DNA of 64,000 nucleotides from Adiantum capillus-veneris (GCA_014529385.2 CM043956.1:63308620-63372619); one strand, 5' to 3'. Counted from the stretch's first letter, positions 11,522-25,444 are shown. The notes: a model not told the origin generated them from the sequence alone. Program-made: numbers and translations.

Positions 11522-11541
11522 TGGTACCACCTAAACATGCT
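11522..11541 (-). repeat. Right terminal inverted repeat
   Basis: Perfect reverse complement of 556-575. It marks the right boundary of the candidate large element. Confidence 0.65.
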
Positions 11542-12241
11542 TTCAGCTTAGCGCCTTATTGCCACTTGGCAGGCGAGGGGAACCACCTTGTCTTGCTTGG
11601 TCAAGGCCCTAAACCGATGCCCTGGGTTGATAGGGGTTAGCCGTTGCCTTGGTAGGCTAGTAGATTCTTGGAACACCTCCTTGAGGGTTCAAGGAGCCGA
11701 GAGTCGTAGCTAGAATTGCCTTGGGGTGGTAGCCTTGTATTGTGCTTTACTTTTTTCTATGAAATGTTAAAAAACAAACTTCCATGAGCTTCAAAAAGCT
11801 GTGACAATGTACTAATAGATTAGGAGCTTTTTTATAGCCCGTAGACATGATAAACTTGGATGCCTTATTAAGATTGGTCATATAGTTTTTAGGCTAGTAG
11901 GTTTATGAAATTGCATTGGCGTAGGGTCTTAACTGATTGTGTGTGTTTCATGCATAAAACTAAAATTTCAAGTGGTTTAATCTTCATAACAGTTAGGTGT
12001 TTTTTTGCTTTGTGTTGTTTAGTTTTTGACTATGATTGACCCATCTTTTAGAAGCAAAAAATCACTTTGCATGATTGTTCATTATACTTCATGTTTTATT
12101 CATCCTTGTTGGCCTTTGATACTCATGATTTGTTCTTATGTTTTGCAACTCAACATTCTTCCATGGACGTGCTTTTACCCATGTCTCTGTGCTCTGCTTC
12201 AGCGGCACACAAGGACGTGCACCAAATTAGGAAGGGGGGAA
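11542..12241. other. No gene recognised; possible interior of an LTR element
   Basis: About 700 bases without a convincing domain. The last bases (AGGAAGGGGGGA, 12229-12240) resemble a polypurine tract directly before the possible LTR, so part of this may be the 3' interior of a retroelement. The reading frames at 12026-12264 show no recognised motif. Confidence 0.35.
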
Positions 12242-13192
12242 TGTTAGCAGCGGCTAACACATGAGACACCGATTATGCATCAAGCGAGGGATGTGCTATC
12301 GATATGCACAATATTTCCTATTCACATTGTATAAGGTCTTGGGCTCATTTGGGAGTTTCAAATTATATATGCTAGCTAGAGGGCTCAACTTAATCCCATA
12401 GTAGGAAGGCTTGTGGTGCATGCATTTATAAGAAAGCCTTTTATGCAAAGAGGCTTCATTCTTGAGTATCCACTCTTGAGAGCTCTCTCTTGAGTGTTCA
12501 CTTTATGGATGGCCTAGCCTTGAGCTTAATGCCCATGCTTAGAAGGCTAGTGATAATCCTTTGTAATTAGAGAAGCATTTCTTAATCTAGTCTCTACTTT
12601 CTTCATTAGTCTTAATTCTTCTATATTCCATTATGTCATGAAGTAGTTTTACCTTCTTATTATTCTAGATTTGAGTGTGTGTGATAACTTCTTGCATATT
12701 GACCACTCCTTTCCTTCTATGAGCACTCGATTTGTGATATTTAACATCTCTAATTAAGTTGATTAAGTAGGTTCTTAATCTTGTGATTAGAGTATATGCC
12801 CTATTGTTTGTTCGTGTGTGGATGGGTTTAATGAAACTCAAACACCATTCACCTTATGTCTGTAGCTTTTGATTGAGTACCTTGATTGGCATGTGGTGAT
12901 TGGAGAGGTGAACACCAATGCAATTAGTGTGTGCTTGTCAAGAGCGTGCTTTGAGATTCTAGTCTATGGCAAGTCGGACTTTGGTGGGCTTAATGTGTGT
13001 AGGTGATGCTTGATTGATGATTATCGTGTGAATAGAGTTAGTGATTTATGGCTAATCTCTATTGCATTGGAAGAGAATTCTCTTGAATCCTCTCATTTGA
13101 TAGCTTCTATGCCCTAGCAGGGTTGCCGATCCTAGGATTGATAATTTTGTTGGTCTTGGGTTGATTAGGTCATGCTACAATTGTCCCCAACA
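12242..13192 (+). repeat. Possible LTR (951 bp) after a polypurine tract
   Basis: Begins TGTTAGCAGCGGCTAAC (with GTTAGC/GCTAAC inverted repeat), follows a polypurine stretch, has a TATA-like CATTTATAAG near 12425, and ends ...CCCCAACA. TG...CA ends and the preceding polypurine tract fit a 3' LTR. No second copy is present in the window, so this stays tentative. It abuts the CACTA relic that starts at about 13195. Confidence 0.45.
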
Positions 13193-13194
13193 AC

Positions 13195-13487
13195 CTTATA
13201 ACGTGTTGTGATGCTAGTGTTACTCCATTCAAACTTTGCCTGCATGTTGAGAAGGACACACTTACTCCACCATACAATGGCATATCGGCTTCACTTTTCA
13301 TGTCATCATAGATAAGCCTTTCTAAATCCGTGATCTTCTCAATCATTTCATCAATCTCGGGCTCGAACATAGCCTCGTTGGGAATGTGCTCTATATGATC
13401 ACCCTCCGAGCTGTCAGAGGATACATCTTGTGACCTCACGTATGCTGCTTGAGTAAAGCGTCTGCGAACACATCTATCAGGTTGCAA
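13195..13487 (-). pseudogene. CACTA transposase N-terminal fragment
   Basis: The minus-strand translation contains RRRFTQAAYVRSQDV, IPNEAMFEPEIDEMIE and ERLIYDDMKSEADMPLYGG, nearly identical to residues encoded at 32985-33200 in the intact CACTA element. In that family this segment lies between the transposase-associated zinc motif and the transposase core. The fragment loses similarity at its downstream end near 13195, where the possible LTR begins, so the rest of the gene is missing. Confidence 0.7.
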
Positions 13488-13737
13488 GATTTCTGCCTGT
13501 TGGCCAACGTCAGAGTCCGACGCGTTGTAATTGGCAACAACTCAATCTATAATAGATAGGTCAAACTCGCCAAATTTGCCAATGTGATGCAAAGAAACGA
13601 GTCTTGTCCGTTGCACGGCATGTTTGCATTGATTATAAGGACATATGATCCTTGTTCAAAGATAGGTTTTTGGTTGTCACTACTCATAATGAATGTAAAA
13701 ACCTTATAACCTGAACATAAATTTAATCTTCTATTGG

Positions 13738-13742
<5 letters not shown>

Positions 13743-13832
<90 letters not shown>
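13743..13832. repeat. (TC)n then (AC)n compound microsatellite
   Basis: About 40 bases of TC followed by about 50 bases of AC with one AA interruption, inside the CACTA relic. Confidence 0.9.
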
Positions 13833-13835
<3 letters not shown>

Positions 13836-14370
13836 AAGAAACCATAGATCACAATGTAAACTACCTCAAATTCTCTAGCCATGTCCGATCCCCGCACACC
13901 TCGGTCTAGAGGAGCACGAAGATCAGAACCACCGGGTTATAATCTCATCTTTATTCGTCAATGGCTATATTTGTGGGTACGAGAAATCTACACACCCATG
14001 TCTACATGACAATGCATGTAGTGGACAAAACCCCTTTGCCTCTTGTTCACTTCTAGCAATTCATAACAGTTTAACATCTCTTCACATCAGCTCCTTGTTC
14101 AAGGGATTATTGTGCACATTACATGTCTACCTCCATTCTGAGTATCACGCCGTTGAAAGCTTTCCAAACTAATGCCTTATCCATGGCGAGAAAGAGAGGG
14201 AGAAAGACAGAGAGAGATGTTTGCACTTGTGAGCTTGCAAACAAATACATACCTAAACTCATGTGAGCTACATGCAAACTGCCATAAACCTAACTCTAAA
14301 TTTAAACCGTAATCCTGAAACTAAACTTTAATATAGAAACTAAATCCAAAATTTAATCTTAAATTTAACC

Positions 14371-15352
<982 letters not shown>

Positions 15353-15384
<32 letters not shown>

Positions 15385-15759
15385 TTTTCTTTCTCTCTCT
15401 CTCTCTCTCTCTCTTTGTTTTCTTTCTCTCTCTCTCTCTCTCTCATTATGTGTGTATGTGTTCTTTGTTTATGCATGTGTGTACATTCTTTGCTTTCTCT
15501 CTCTCCCCCCCCTCTCTCGTTCTCTCTCTCTCTCTCTCTCTTCCTCTTTCAATGTGTGTGTGTGTGTGTGTTCTTTGTTTATGCATGTGTGTACATTCTC
15601 TCTCTCACACACACAGACACACACACTTACAATCTGTGTGTGTGTGTATGGGAGAGAGGGAGAGAGAGAGAAAGAGGGGAAGGGAATATGAGAGGGAAGA
15701 GATGGAAGGAGCATACCTGGCTCTCCTTCCTCTCCTCGTGTATGTGTGTGTGTGTGGGA

Positions 15760-15809
<50 letters not shown>

Positions 15810-15863
15810 TGCGGGTATACTTGTTTCGCAAGAGCGGAAACAGGTATGTGTGTGTGTGTGGGT

Positions 15864-15909
<46 letters not shown>

Positions 15910-15991
15910 CGGGTATACCTGTTTTGCAAGAGCGAAAATAGGTATGTGTGTGTGTGGCTCTCCTTCCTCTCCTTGTGTATGTGTGTGTGCA

Positions 15992-16042
<51 letters not shown>
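15353..16042. repeat. Dense cluster of (TC)n, (TG)n and (AG)n tracts with short repeated units
   Basis: Includes three copies of a GCGGGTATAC-TGTTT-GCAAGAGCG-AAA unit (about 15810, 15908 and 16043), each next to an (AG)n tract, and two copies of TTCTTTGTTTATGCATGTGTGTACATTC (15460-15488 and 15571-15599; 20-base core shown in part). A G-rich segment at 15655-15745 matches the complement of about 30925-31010 in the intact CACTA element. All overlapping reading frames are artefacts. Confidence 0.8.
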
Positions 16043-16043
<1 letters not shown>

Positions 16044-16060
16044 GCGGGTATACCTGTTTC

Positions 16061-16860
16061 GCAAGAGCGGAAATGCATGGTTTTTCCAGCGAGCATCACT
16101 TACGAGGACATAGTCACCATTTTCTTGTCGGACGATCTGTATGCGAATAGCCAGCCTCACGTAGACTGGTTCAGGAGCTGATGGAAACAAATAGGTAGGT
16201 AATGTGGTGAACATGGTTTACTGGGCCACGCCATTCCACGAGCCTGACTATCTCTCGCGTGTGAAGAAAAACCCTCACGGACACCACCCTAGTTTGTGCG
16301 GCTATTGCTCTCACTGAGATGAATGAGCAAAGAAGATTTGCCACAGACGATGAAGAGGGGGAGCCTTTGATTGGAGACAACTACATCCTCTTGGTGCACC
16401 GAACTAGTGTCACTACGGTCGCCTCTTGAAAATGTGCTACGCTGCTCCGCAAGGTGAGCTTTTGTTTTTTCTTGCAAGATGTGCCACTAAACTATTGCTC
16501 CTCATGGAGGAAACCGTTGGATAGCGAGAGCCTTCCACTTGGGTTCTTTAATATGCAAGTGGACGAGTCTCTCGTTGTCACAGAGGAGTCAATGCTAGAA
16601 AATTTGCAGGAGATGCTCGTCAACATATGGAAGGAGTTGCATGACTAAGGCGACGGTGGCTTGTGGAGCTTTGTGCGGCAGCTTGTTGAGTCACTTCAAC
16701 ACTCTGTGGACAATTACAAAGTCAATGTGAAAGATGTATAAATATGCCACTTGCAGGAGCAAATATCTTCCTTGAGGCGAGAGGTTGTATCATTCAAAGT
16801 GCAGCTTGATAAACTCAATGCACTTATAGTCAGGTTTAACAATAGTCTATACAGACACAA
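16061..16860 (+). pseudogene. Broken coding remnant with a coiled-coil segment, family unknown
   Basis: Short plus-strand frames read like coding sequence: YEDIVTIFLSDDLYA near 16095 and an open frame at 16454-16648 ending IWKELHD. Beyond that stop the same frame continues to about 16845 with leucine-rich heptads (LQEQISSLRREVVSF). A TAA at 16646-16648 and another near 16738 interrupt it. I do not recognise a family. It may be a gene fragment carried by the neighbouring CACTA relic. Confidence 0.3.
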
Positions 16861-17608
16861 CATGTATGTCAAAGTTGAATTGTGTGGATTTCATGGAGAC
16901 GTTTGAGTGCACTTATGAAAAAAACTTCTCCGTTTTGCTAAGAATTCTCATGGTAATTAAATGAATTGTATGGTTATTGAACGAATTGTATGGATGCCAT
17001 GTTCTTCTCCACTTTCTTGAGGTTTAGCTCTACAACCTTTGAATTCATACACTTGTGAAAAACCCCTTGATTTCTTGCAAAGATTCCATGCTCCCTTCCT
17101 CTACACTAAGGATATGGATAAAAAGTTATGAAGAATGTGTACTAAATTAGATTTAGATGACTAGTGTGTAAATCTAATGATGGATTTTAAAAGTGTCTTA
17201 ACTAAATAGGAAGTGAATGCTAGTTGACCAAGGAAAGGATTTTGGATTGAAAGCATGAAACATTGAAGTTTGAACTAAACTTTTACCTCAAGTAAACTTT
17301 TTCTAAATTGGTAATATTAGTCTTGTGTAGAGAGAGTTTACATGGAAAAAAAAGATGGTTTATTTTTAAGCTTCCAAACTCTTAAGTTTTTCTTAAAGCT
17401 TAGAAATTGTGATCTAGTGTTTCATCTTTTTTTATGAATTCTAAGCAAAAGATAGGTTTTATAATTTAATTGCTTTTCGAACTTTTTTTTTTCTTGATTC
17501 TTTTGTATTGCTTTAGTTTTTTAAGTATGAGATTTTCTCCATACCTCTCTCTATATTTACGTTAAAGAAGGGAGGAGAGGGGTGTGTCAAGGGAAGGTAT
17601 ATATATTT

Positions 17609-17646
<38 letters not shown>

Positions 17647-18309
17647 CATACATTTCTCTCCCAACCAAGATGTGGCCTCCCAATTGCAACCCTCATTTGT
17701 ACAATCCTTGGACACCGAGAAATAAATTATTAACTCCAAACATACTACATGATATGTTGTTGTGGTCTCATAGGTCATACTTGGCCTTCCACGATGATAA
17801 TAATCTCCCTCCCTCTCTCTCTCTCCTCTTCTTGTGTACTATACATGAGGTAACTGATGGGTGGGACAAGGTAGGGGATAGGGGAGAGCAAGAGGGTGAT
17901 AGGGGATGCATGGGGCTACATGAGGTCAATAAGAGACTCTCATTGTATGGGAAATATGGGGTTGAATGGAGTGTCGGTAGAAGGCCCTTGTGTGAGAAAC
18001 TTGCACAAATAGATTGGGTAATATGTTGCATGGGTGAGAAGCCCTTGGTGTGCAATTGACAATAGGCATTTTAGGGGGTGCATATCAACTTACATAAGGA
18101 TATGGTCAAAGAGACTATTACAAAAGATTGGTTGGGTATAGCAATTCCATATATATGTTTCAAGTTATGTATACCATTCAGCTCCATAGTCTAACAAAAA
18201 TTTTAGTCTCACTTTGTAGGGTTAAGCCCTTGTCCTCCCCCCCCCCTTTTCCCTTCCCCTCTCAAAAAAAGAAAGAAAGATTAATTTGTTTTAAGCAAGT
18301 GTGTGTGTG
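16861..18309. other. No gene recognised
   Basis: AT-rich intergenic sequence with a (TC)n tract at about 17613-17642. The frames at 17670-18059 show no domain and are probably chance. Confidence 0.5.
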
Positions 18310-18432
<123 letters not shown>

Positions 18433-18599
18433 CATAGAAGTGGATCTCTTTCTTTACTTTGCATGTTAAACTCACCTAAGGACTAGGCCTTGTGATTTTA
18501 TCACTTGTTTAACTAAATAAACGATTTTGAATTAAGTAGAAGGCAAAAGATTACATCTACTTACCCAAGGAAGGGATAAAAGTGAAAAATATAGGGGAA

Positions 18600-18960
18600 A
18601 TGTTATAATCAGGCCCTAAGCACTTGCAAGTGCATACCATAGATAGAGATGAAAGATTATCTACTTTTGCCTTAAGCTGCCTTAAGCCGAGCCACAAAGG
18701 CCTTGGCTTCTTCAAACTTCTTGGATAACTCATGGATCTCTTCTAAAATCTCTAGCACCCACTCATCTGTCATGTTCATGGTCCCATTGTCAATGAGGGC
18801 CTTCTGAGTGCTAGCATCCAGCCAAGTGTAGTAATCAACTGCATCCTTGATCATTGCAATCCTGGTTGTATATATCCTGACCTGGTCAAGTTTTAGAGAT
18901 GGATCTTGCACATGATATCCAATAGAGAGTACTGGTGTGACTACCAATGGGAGTGGTTTT
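18600..18960 (-). pseudogene. Short coiled-coil coding fragment beside an AAGTGC palindrome
   Basis: A 91-codon minus-strand frame (18947-18672) includes DYYTWLDASTQKALID and EILEEIHELSKKFEEAKAF, a probable helical segment. Just downstream on the same strand is AAGCACTTGCAAGTGCAT (18616-18633), the palindromic core of repeat array 3. In the large element a coiled-coil exon is also followed by such repeats in an intron. This could therefore be a fragment of a related element; the protein similarity is weak and by eye. Confidence 0.35.
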
Positions 18961-19214
18961 TACTGCGGTGTGCATTCAGACTGGCCAAGAAATACCCACC
19001 CATCATGCCATCATGGCATGCTCAATCACGCCCACAGACTTGTTAATTGCCAGGTTGGTAAAGCGAGAGCTAACCTATCAATGAACATGTTGCTCTAACA
19101 ACCAAAGATTTTAAGAGATAAAAACTAGGATGTTGGGGTAGCAGAATGGTTTTTCCCAAACAATGGGTTTTGAAGCAATTCCACATCAAAGGAGCAAAGA
19201 GTGAGTTTAGGACG

Positions 19215-19260
<46 letters not shown>

Positions 19261-19624
19261 AAACAACCAACAAAAAAACAGCTCTTGCCGTTCTTTGATT
19301 GGCCCTTAATCCGTGAGTTGGTAGTAGGTGGTAGCTTCTTATATGTGCTCTGAAGAAACAAGCATTAGCGATACGTGGGGGGTGGTTGAAGCAACCCAAC
19401 AAAAAAGATGTAGTTTAGTCCTGATTTTTGCTACGAGCAAATTAGATATGGGGAACAAAATAACCATTCAGAGGGCCTTATTGTTGCACTTTTCTAAGAC
19501 CTATGGGGGAGCTCTCTTAGCTCTCAAATCATTGCCACTTGAGTGACATTGTGTAACTACTAGGATTTCATTAACAACCAGTCCATCACCATGTCCCTTG
19601 GATAGAAACATAGGACATGCAAAA
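18961..19624. repeat. No gene; contains a 32-base C run and (AC)n
   Basis: A homopolymer of C at 19215-19246 runs into (AC)n to about 19260. The rest of the interval shows nothing recognisable. On the minus strand the G run could form quadruplex structure, or the length could be a sequencing or assembly artefact. Confidence 0.8.
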
Positions 19625-20055
19625 AAAAAAGAAAAGTGACTCAAAGATACTACCCTTTCGTTGAAACTTCCAACACTCTTTGGTCTAGAGCAAACGAACA
19701 TTTACAAACACTCCCCAAAAAAGAGAAAACAAAAAAGAGAAAAGTGACTCAAAGAGACTACCCTTTCGTTGAAACTTCCAACACTCTTTGGTCTAGAGCA
19801 AACGAACATTTACAAACACTCCCCGAAAAAAGAGAAAAGTTGAGATAGAAATAGGAAAGCCATATCCTTGTATGTGTTTTTTTTTTGGGGTGAAAAAGAT
19901 TTTTTTCCTTTCGTTGAAACTTCCAACACTCTTTGGTCTAGAGCAAACGAACATTTACAAACACTCCCCAAAAAAGAGAAAAGTTGAGATAGAAATAGGA
20001 AAGCCATATCCTTGTATGTGTTTTTTTTTTTGGGGTGAAAAAGATTTTTTTAGAG
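19625..20055. repeat. Short tandem duplications of a ~90-bp segment
   Basis: The segment CCTTTCGTTGAAACTTCCAA with its downstream bases to ACACTCCCC occurs at about 19651-19718, 19761-19823 and 19908-19970. A second segment, GTTGAGATAGAAATAGGAAA to the poly-T, occurs at 19839-19905 and 19983-20050. The arrangement indicates step-wise tandem duplication. Confidence 0.85.
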
Positions 20056-20942
20056 GCTTAGCATAAGGGGAAACGAGTGTTGCTTGGTGGGCATTGATAG
20101 ACATATATCTATTTGATATATAGATACGATGATCGACATTGAACATATACTAGTGAGAAAAACATGTAGAGGTAAACTAAACTTAAGGAAGCATTGACAA
20201 ACTCAAAAAATATAAAAATCATAAACATGCTAAAAAATTTAATTTGCACTTTTGACCTGATAATTGTGCACGGGTGTCGTCCAATTGTCTAAGCTGGAGG
20301 ACAATGTTTGTGTCAAACTACATAAAACCAATGTGAATAGTTAAACATTTCGTCTTACAATGAACTTCCACATATTGAAAATGCTAAATACATAGTGCAC
20401 GTCATGCAGAAGTGCTATACAAAAGTATGGTGGAGAGTTGGCACTATGGTCTCTCCAAAAATTATAAGAAACGGAAGCTGTGCCCTGCCCCGTAGCATTT
20501 ATATGTTGTGCCAAGCAAACATATAGACATAGGGAATGTATACAGATAACGGACCTTGCACTATTTTTGAGCTTGTGTAGTCAAAAGGTCCACTGTTGTG
20601 AATATATGTTCTTTCTATGACATTGTCTGTGAACAAATTGAACAAGGTCTTAATCCGCTTCTAGGACTCAATGGTACCAAACTCAAGCCACTTTTGCTTG
20701 CTACTTTTCTTTTCTCCAGAATATAGATCTAGGACATCTTTTGCAATTTCTTTCAAACTACTCATGTAAGCTATGATAATCTATCTTGATGACTTTGGCC
20801 TCCCCCAATAGAACATTAGGCTTACCGAGTAATTATAACCAAAAGCCAATGTTTCTGCTTGTCTGCAGTCTTACTTTTATAGAGAAGAACAACATGAATG
20901 TTGGTGAGCAACTTTTGATGAAGTACATATGCCAAAGCTTAG

Positions 20943-20949
<7 letters not shown>
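20056..20949. other. No gene recognised
   Basis: AT-rich intergenic sequence; I see no coding sequence, repeat or element end in it. Confidence 0.5.
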
Positions 20950-21012
<63 letters not shown>

Positions 21013-21040
21013 GAGGAGGAGGAGGAGGAGGAGGAGGAGA
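20950..21040. repeat. (GA)n then (GGA)n microsatellite
   Basis: About 58 bases of GA followed by about 30 bases of GGA. Confidence 0.95.
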
Positions 21041-21824
21041 GACACAAAGATCTAGCCATCATGAACCCTTGATGATAGCCTCGCCTGCTTGTGCACAATG
21101 TTTCCATCACAATTTGCACCAACCCATAGTCTTTTGCAGTTTCGCCATAACTTTGCCGTTGGTAGTCATTGCTTCGGCCGTTGTCCATTAAGACTAATTA
21201 CGGCTGCTGCATAGCCACCATCCATCGTCCTTTGATACATTGAAAACTCGGATAGCAACAAAGCCCGCATGGGTCTTTAGAGATGATCATAAGCCCTTGT
21301 TGACCAGATATAAGCAGCCGTTGGTCGCAAACATGCCTTCATCCCTACCTTTGCATCTAGGTGCTATTGCCAACTCATTCACACTCAGTAGTCTTAATAG
21401 ACGTAGAAGTGTCCTCCATCTTATGATGGTGTGTTCAACTACAATATCTTTGTGTACCACCAAGACAAAGAAAGTGAGAGTTGGAGCAATATTGTCGATC
21501 CCAAGGTTGTCGGAGCTAGTATGCTAACTGCTAGCCTTGTCCGAGCCTTGCACCTGCCATGTGCAATGCCACTGTTAGCCAGCTCAAGTTCTCGATCTCT
21601 GTGTGTAAGCCCACTACCCATCATCTGATCAAGGTCTTGAGCTCCCCATCATTGTTGTGCAGACTTGTGTTTCTAATTAAGGTGACACAAGGGAAGGATT
21701 TTGTGCGTCGATTTCAGCTGTTGCTAATTGGAAGTATGATAATTGATTGAACAGTGCACAAGGGCCCCCACACAGGAAGTTTTGGACAAATTCTCACAAT
21801 ATTTCCCACATTGTGACTTACCTC
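21041..21824. other. No gene recognised
   Basis: Mixed-composition sequence with short frames (21240-21527 and others) but no recognised domain. Composition is less AT-rich than its neighbours, so a degraded gene fragment is possible but not shown. Confidence 0.4.
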
Positions 21825-21980
21825 AACATCATGAGCTTCTATGAGGGAGGCACTCCATACCTAGCTAGGTACGATTGGGGGTAGGGGACTGTCGGCCCGG
21901 TGGGGGGGCCGGCGGTCCCCTACCCCCAATCATACCTAGCTAGGTATGCAGTGCCTCTGGAGGAGAAGCTCATGATGTTA
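21825..21980. repeat. Long near-perfect hairpin (~65-bp arms)
   Basis: The arm at 21825-21889 (AACATCATGAGCTTCT ... GGGGGTAGGGGAC) pairs with 21915-21980 with few mismatches (one short bulge and about three substitutions). The loop of about 25 bases is GC-rich. Each arm itself contains the palindrome TACCTAGCTAGGTA or a one-base variant. It could be a fold-back element or a source of small RNA; no protein is encoded. Confidence 0.85.
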
Positions 21981-22909
21981 TGCATTGTATGAAAAACAAT
22001 GAGAAAGACTCCGGTTTCCTACATGAGAAAATTTGTAATTCTTCTTGTGACACAGCTTCGTAGCGGCGGCTGCCCACAAAACAAGCCGCCAGCCTCCTGC
22101 AGACCTTCTCGGCACATCGGCGGCTCCTCGTTGTCTTGCCTCGTTTGACGGTAACTTTCTCCAGCTTGTTGGCACAAAACAAGTTGCCAGCGTCCTGTAA
22201 TTGCTCCCCGATGGCCTGATGCTTTTCTTCACCTCTTTTTATGTTGCACCTCAACCTTCTCCAGTGCCACTGCTTGTCCTCCCTCTCTTTGGTGACCAAC
22301 TCGGCCTCCTCCTTCTATCAGCGCCCATTCCGTGGCGATTTTATTTCTGTATGCCAAATTTCTTTTTGGAGATCTTCCCTCATGCACACACCCGTCAAAC
22401 CATGTAATGGCAGCCCTCCTCCTCCTAGCAGCTCTCCCCCTTTGGTAGCCCTTTAACACGATATGCACACCACCTACGATATTAGCCACCTCGCATATAC
22501 TCCTTGTGGCGTCCCCTTATCCTGCGATGTTCTCCTGCTTCAGACCAATTGGTGGCTCTCCTCTCCTTCTTCTGGCCCTTTTGTCAATGGCAGCTCAGCT
22601 GAAACACACTGCGTTGCCTTGGCTTCCTCGCCGCTGTGGAGCAGCTTAGCTCAGCCAAAAGCTACTTTTTCCTCTGCCTGTCGATGTTGCATGTAGCTTT
22701 TCTTTACTTGTCAAGTAGTTACCTGTTTTTGTTGGGTTTTTTTTCTTTCACGTGTTGCATCTCGCATCTCCACGTGGCTGTTTATGGGCTCAAAGAATTA
22801 AAAAAGGACCTTTTGCTCACCAAGTAACAAGTGATAAAATCAAGAGGCCTGCCAAATTGAGACACATATTGGTTGCACATTACTCTCCCCTTTCTACACG
22901 ACGTCTATA
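21981..22909. other. No gene recognised; left flank of the Helitron
   Basis: GC-richer than its surroundings with frames on both strands (for example 21970-22299 minus), none with a recognised domain. Nothing else supported. Confidence 0.4.
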
Positions 22910-23073
22910 TCTATACTAATAGATAAAGGGGGAGGGAATTCCGGCTCACTCCCCCCCGCCACATGGCGGCATTTCCTTGCTCTAGCAAAGGTAGGCAGTG
23001 TACCTTGTGTGAACAGTGAACAGCGAGCAGCCAACTCCGGTTATGTGTGCCTTGCAGCCTAACCGCCGTGGGG

Positions 23074-23552
<479 letters not shown>

Positions 23553-23577
23553 TGGGCTCCTTCAGCTACGATGTGAA

Positions 23578-23745
23578 GCAAGGGCAGTCAATCTGCACCT
23601 ACGCTTGCATCTTGAAGATGTGGCATTAAGCAAGACGTTGATATGGGCCAAGCCTTCAGCTCCGATGCGAAGCAAGGGTAGTCAATCACCTACACTTGCA
23701 TCTTGAAGGCATGTGGCTTAAGCAAGACGTTGATATGGGCCAGGC
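23578..23745. repeat. Direct duplication of ~90 bp
   Basis: GGGCAGTCAATCTGCACCTA... at 23582 and the related GGTAGTCAATCACCTACACT at 23675 are each followed by TTGCATCTTGAAG-TGTGGC-TTAAGCAAGACGTTGATATGGGCCA (written with gaps; 23608-23650 and 23696-23740). This is a diverged tandem duplication. Confidence 0.7.
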
Positions 23746-23993
23746 TTGTCATGAGTCAATACCTACGAGAGCTGCTCGAGTTTTCTCCTCACCCTGTACA
23801 CAACTTTCATTGAGCCTCGAGGATCACAGTCAGCAACCGAAGGCTCTGTCTCCTTCTAGCATTGTGAGCACAGGACGTCTCCCCATGCTCACAAAGGACA
23901 ACCTGGCAGTGTTGTTTCAACATTGTGAGCAGGTCGCAGAGGACCACCTGGCAGCCCACGCGTGTGCATGCCTGCATGCGTGCGTGCGTGTGC

Positions 23994-24715
<722 letters not shown>

Positions 24716-24803
24716 GCCGCTGAGATTGGGAATTTGGGGGGAGGGGGCACTAAGATAAGACTGTATTCATACAACAGCCTGCTTTACTGCGCGCATGACA
24801 GAG

Positions 24804-24840
<37 letters not shown>

Positions 24841-24867
24841 TGTCGTGTTCAATTTCAAAAATGCCGG

Positions 24868-25413
24868 TTGCGGTCAAGGGAAAAAGGAAATATTTCGCCC
24901 CAAAATAGAGAAAAATAGTGGTAACAATGGAAAAAATAAGCCATTTTTGTGAAATCTTGTATTGGAAAATTCAAAGAAAGCAATTTTGTATGTTTGGAAA
25001 AATGATTTTTCCCGGACACCGGAGAGAGATCATGCAGAATCGCAGATACTCAATGTTGGAATTTTGTGCAAGGATGCTGCACAACGAGGGCACGCAAATG
25101 CATCGAAAAACTGACCAGCCAGCCACGATCTCCACCATCGTTGCGGTCAAGGGAAAAAGGAAATATTTCGCCCCAAAATAGAGAAAAATAGTGGTAACAA
25201 TGGAAAAAATAAGCCATTTTTGTGAAATCTCCTATTGGAAAATTCAAAGAAAGCAATTTTGTATGTTTGGAAAAATGATTTTTCCCGGACACCGGAGAGA
25301 GATCATGCAGAATCGCAGATACTCAATGTTGGAATTTTGTGCAAGGATGCTGCACAACGAGGGCACGCAAATGCATCGAAAAACTGACCAGCCAGCCACA
25401 ATCTCCACCATCG
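24868..25413 (+). repeat. 273-bp tandem duplication, nearly identical copies
   Basis: 24868-25140 and 25141-25413 differ at only a few bases (for example CTTGTATTGG versus CTCCTATTGG). Each copy can be read as an 80-90 codon frame with ENSKKAI-like residues, but no domain is recognised, so I do not call a gene. Confidence 0.9.
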
Positions 25414-25444
25414 CCCTTTGATTGATAGCTTGCACACATGCTTG

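Larger units (their letters stand above)
556..11541. mobile_element. Candidate large two-gene DNA transposon (~11 kb), family not named
   Basis: A 20-base sequence at 556-575 (AGCATGTTTAGGTGGTACCA) recurs in perfect inverted orientation at 11522-11541. Between the two copies are two convergent, intron-containing broken genes: a plus-strand transposase-like gene (about 1160-4644) and a minus-strand RING/coiled-coil gene (about 11134-5727). Three arrays of degenerate AAGTGC-core repeats lie in predicted introns and in the gap between the genes. TATA-like sites lie just inside both ends (643-650; about 11392-11402 for the minus strand). I could not find a clear target-site duplication: the flanks ...CTAGCGGACCGG and TTCAGCTTAGCGCC share only TAGCG, at offset positions. 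The terminal repeat and gene content support a transposon; the superfamily is not established. The copy is dead because both genes carry stops and frameshifts. Confidence 0.6.

Noticed and set aside
541-11556. TAGCG on both sides of the large element as a target duplication
   Set aside because: The two copies sit at different distances from the terminal repeats (545-549 and 11549-11553), so they do not flank the element as a duplication should.
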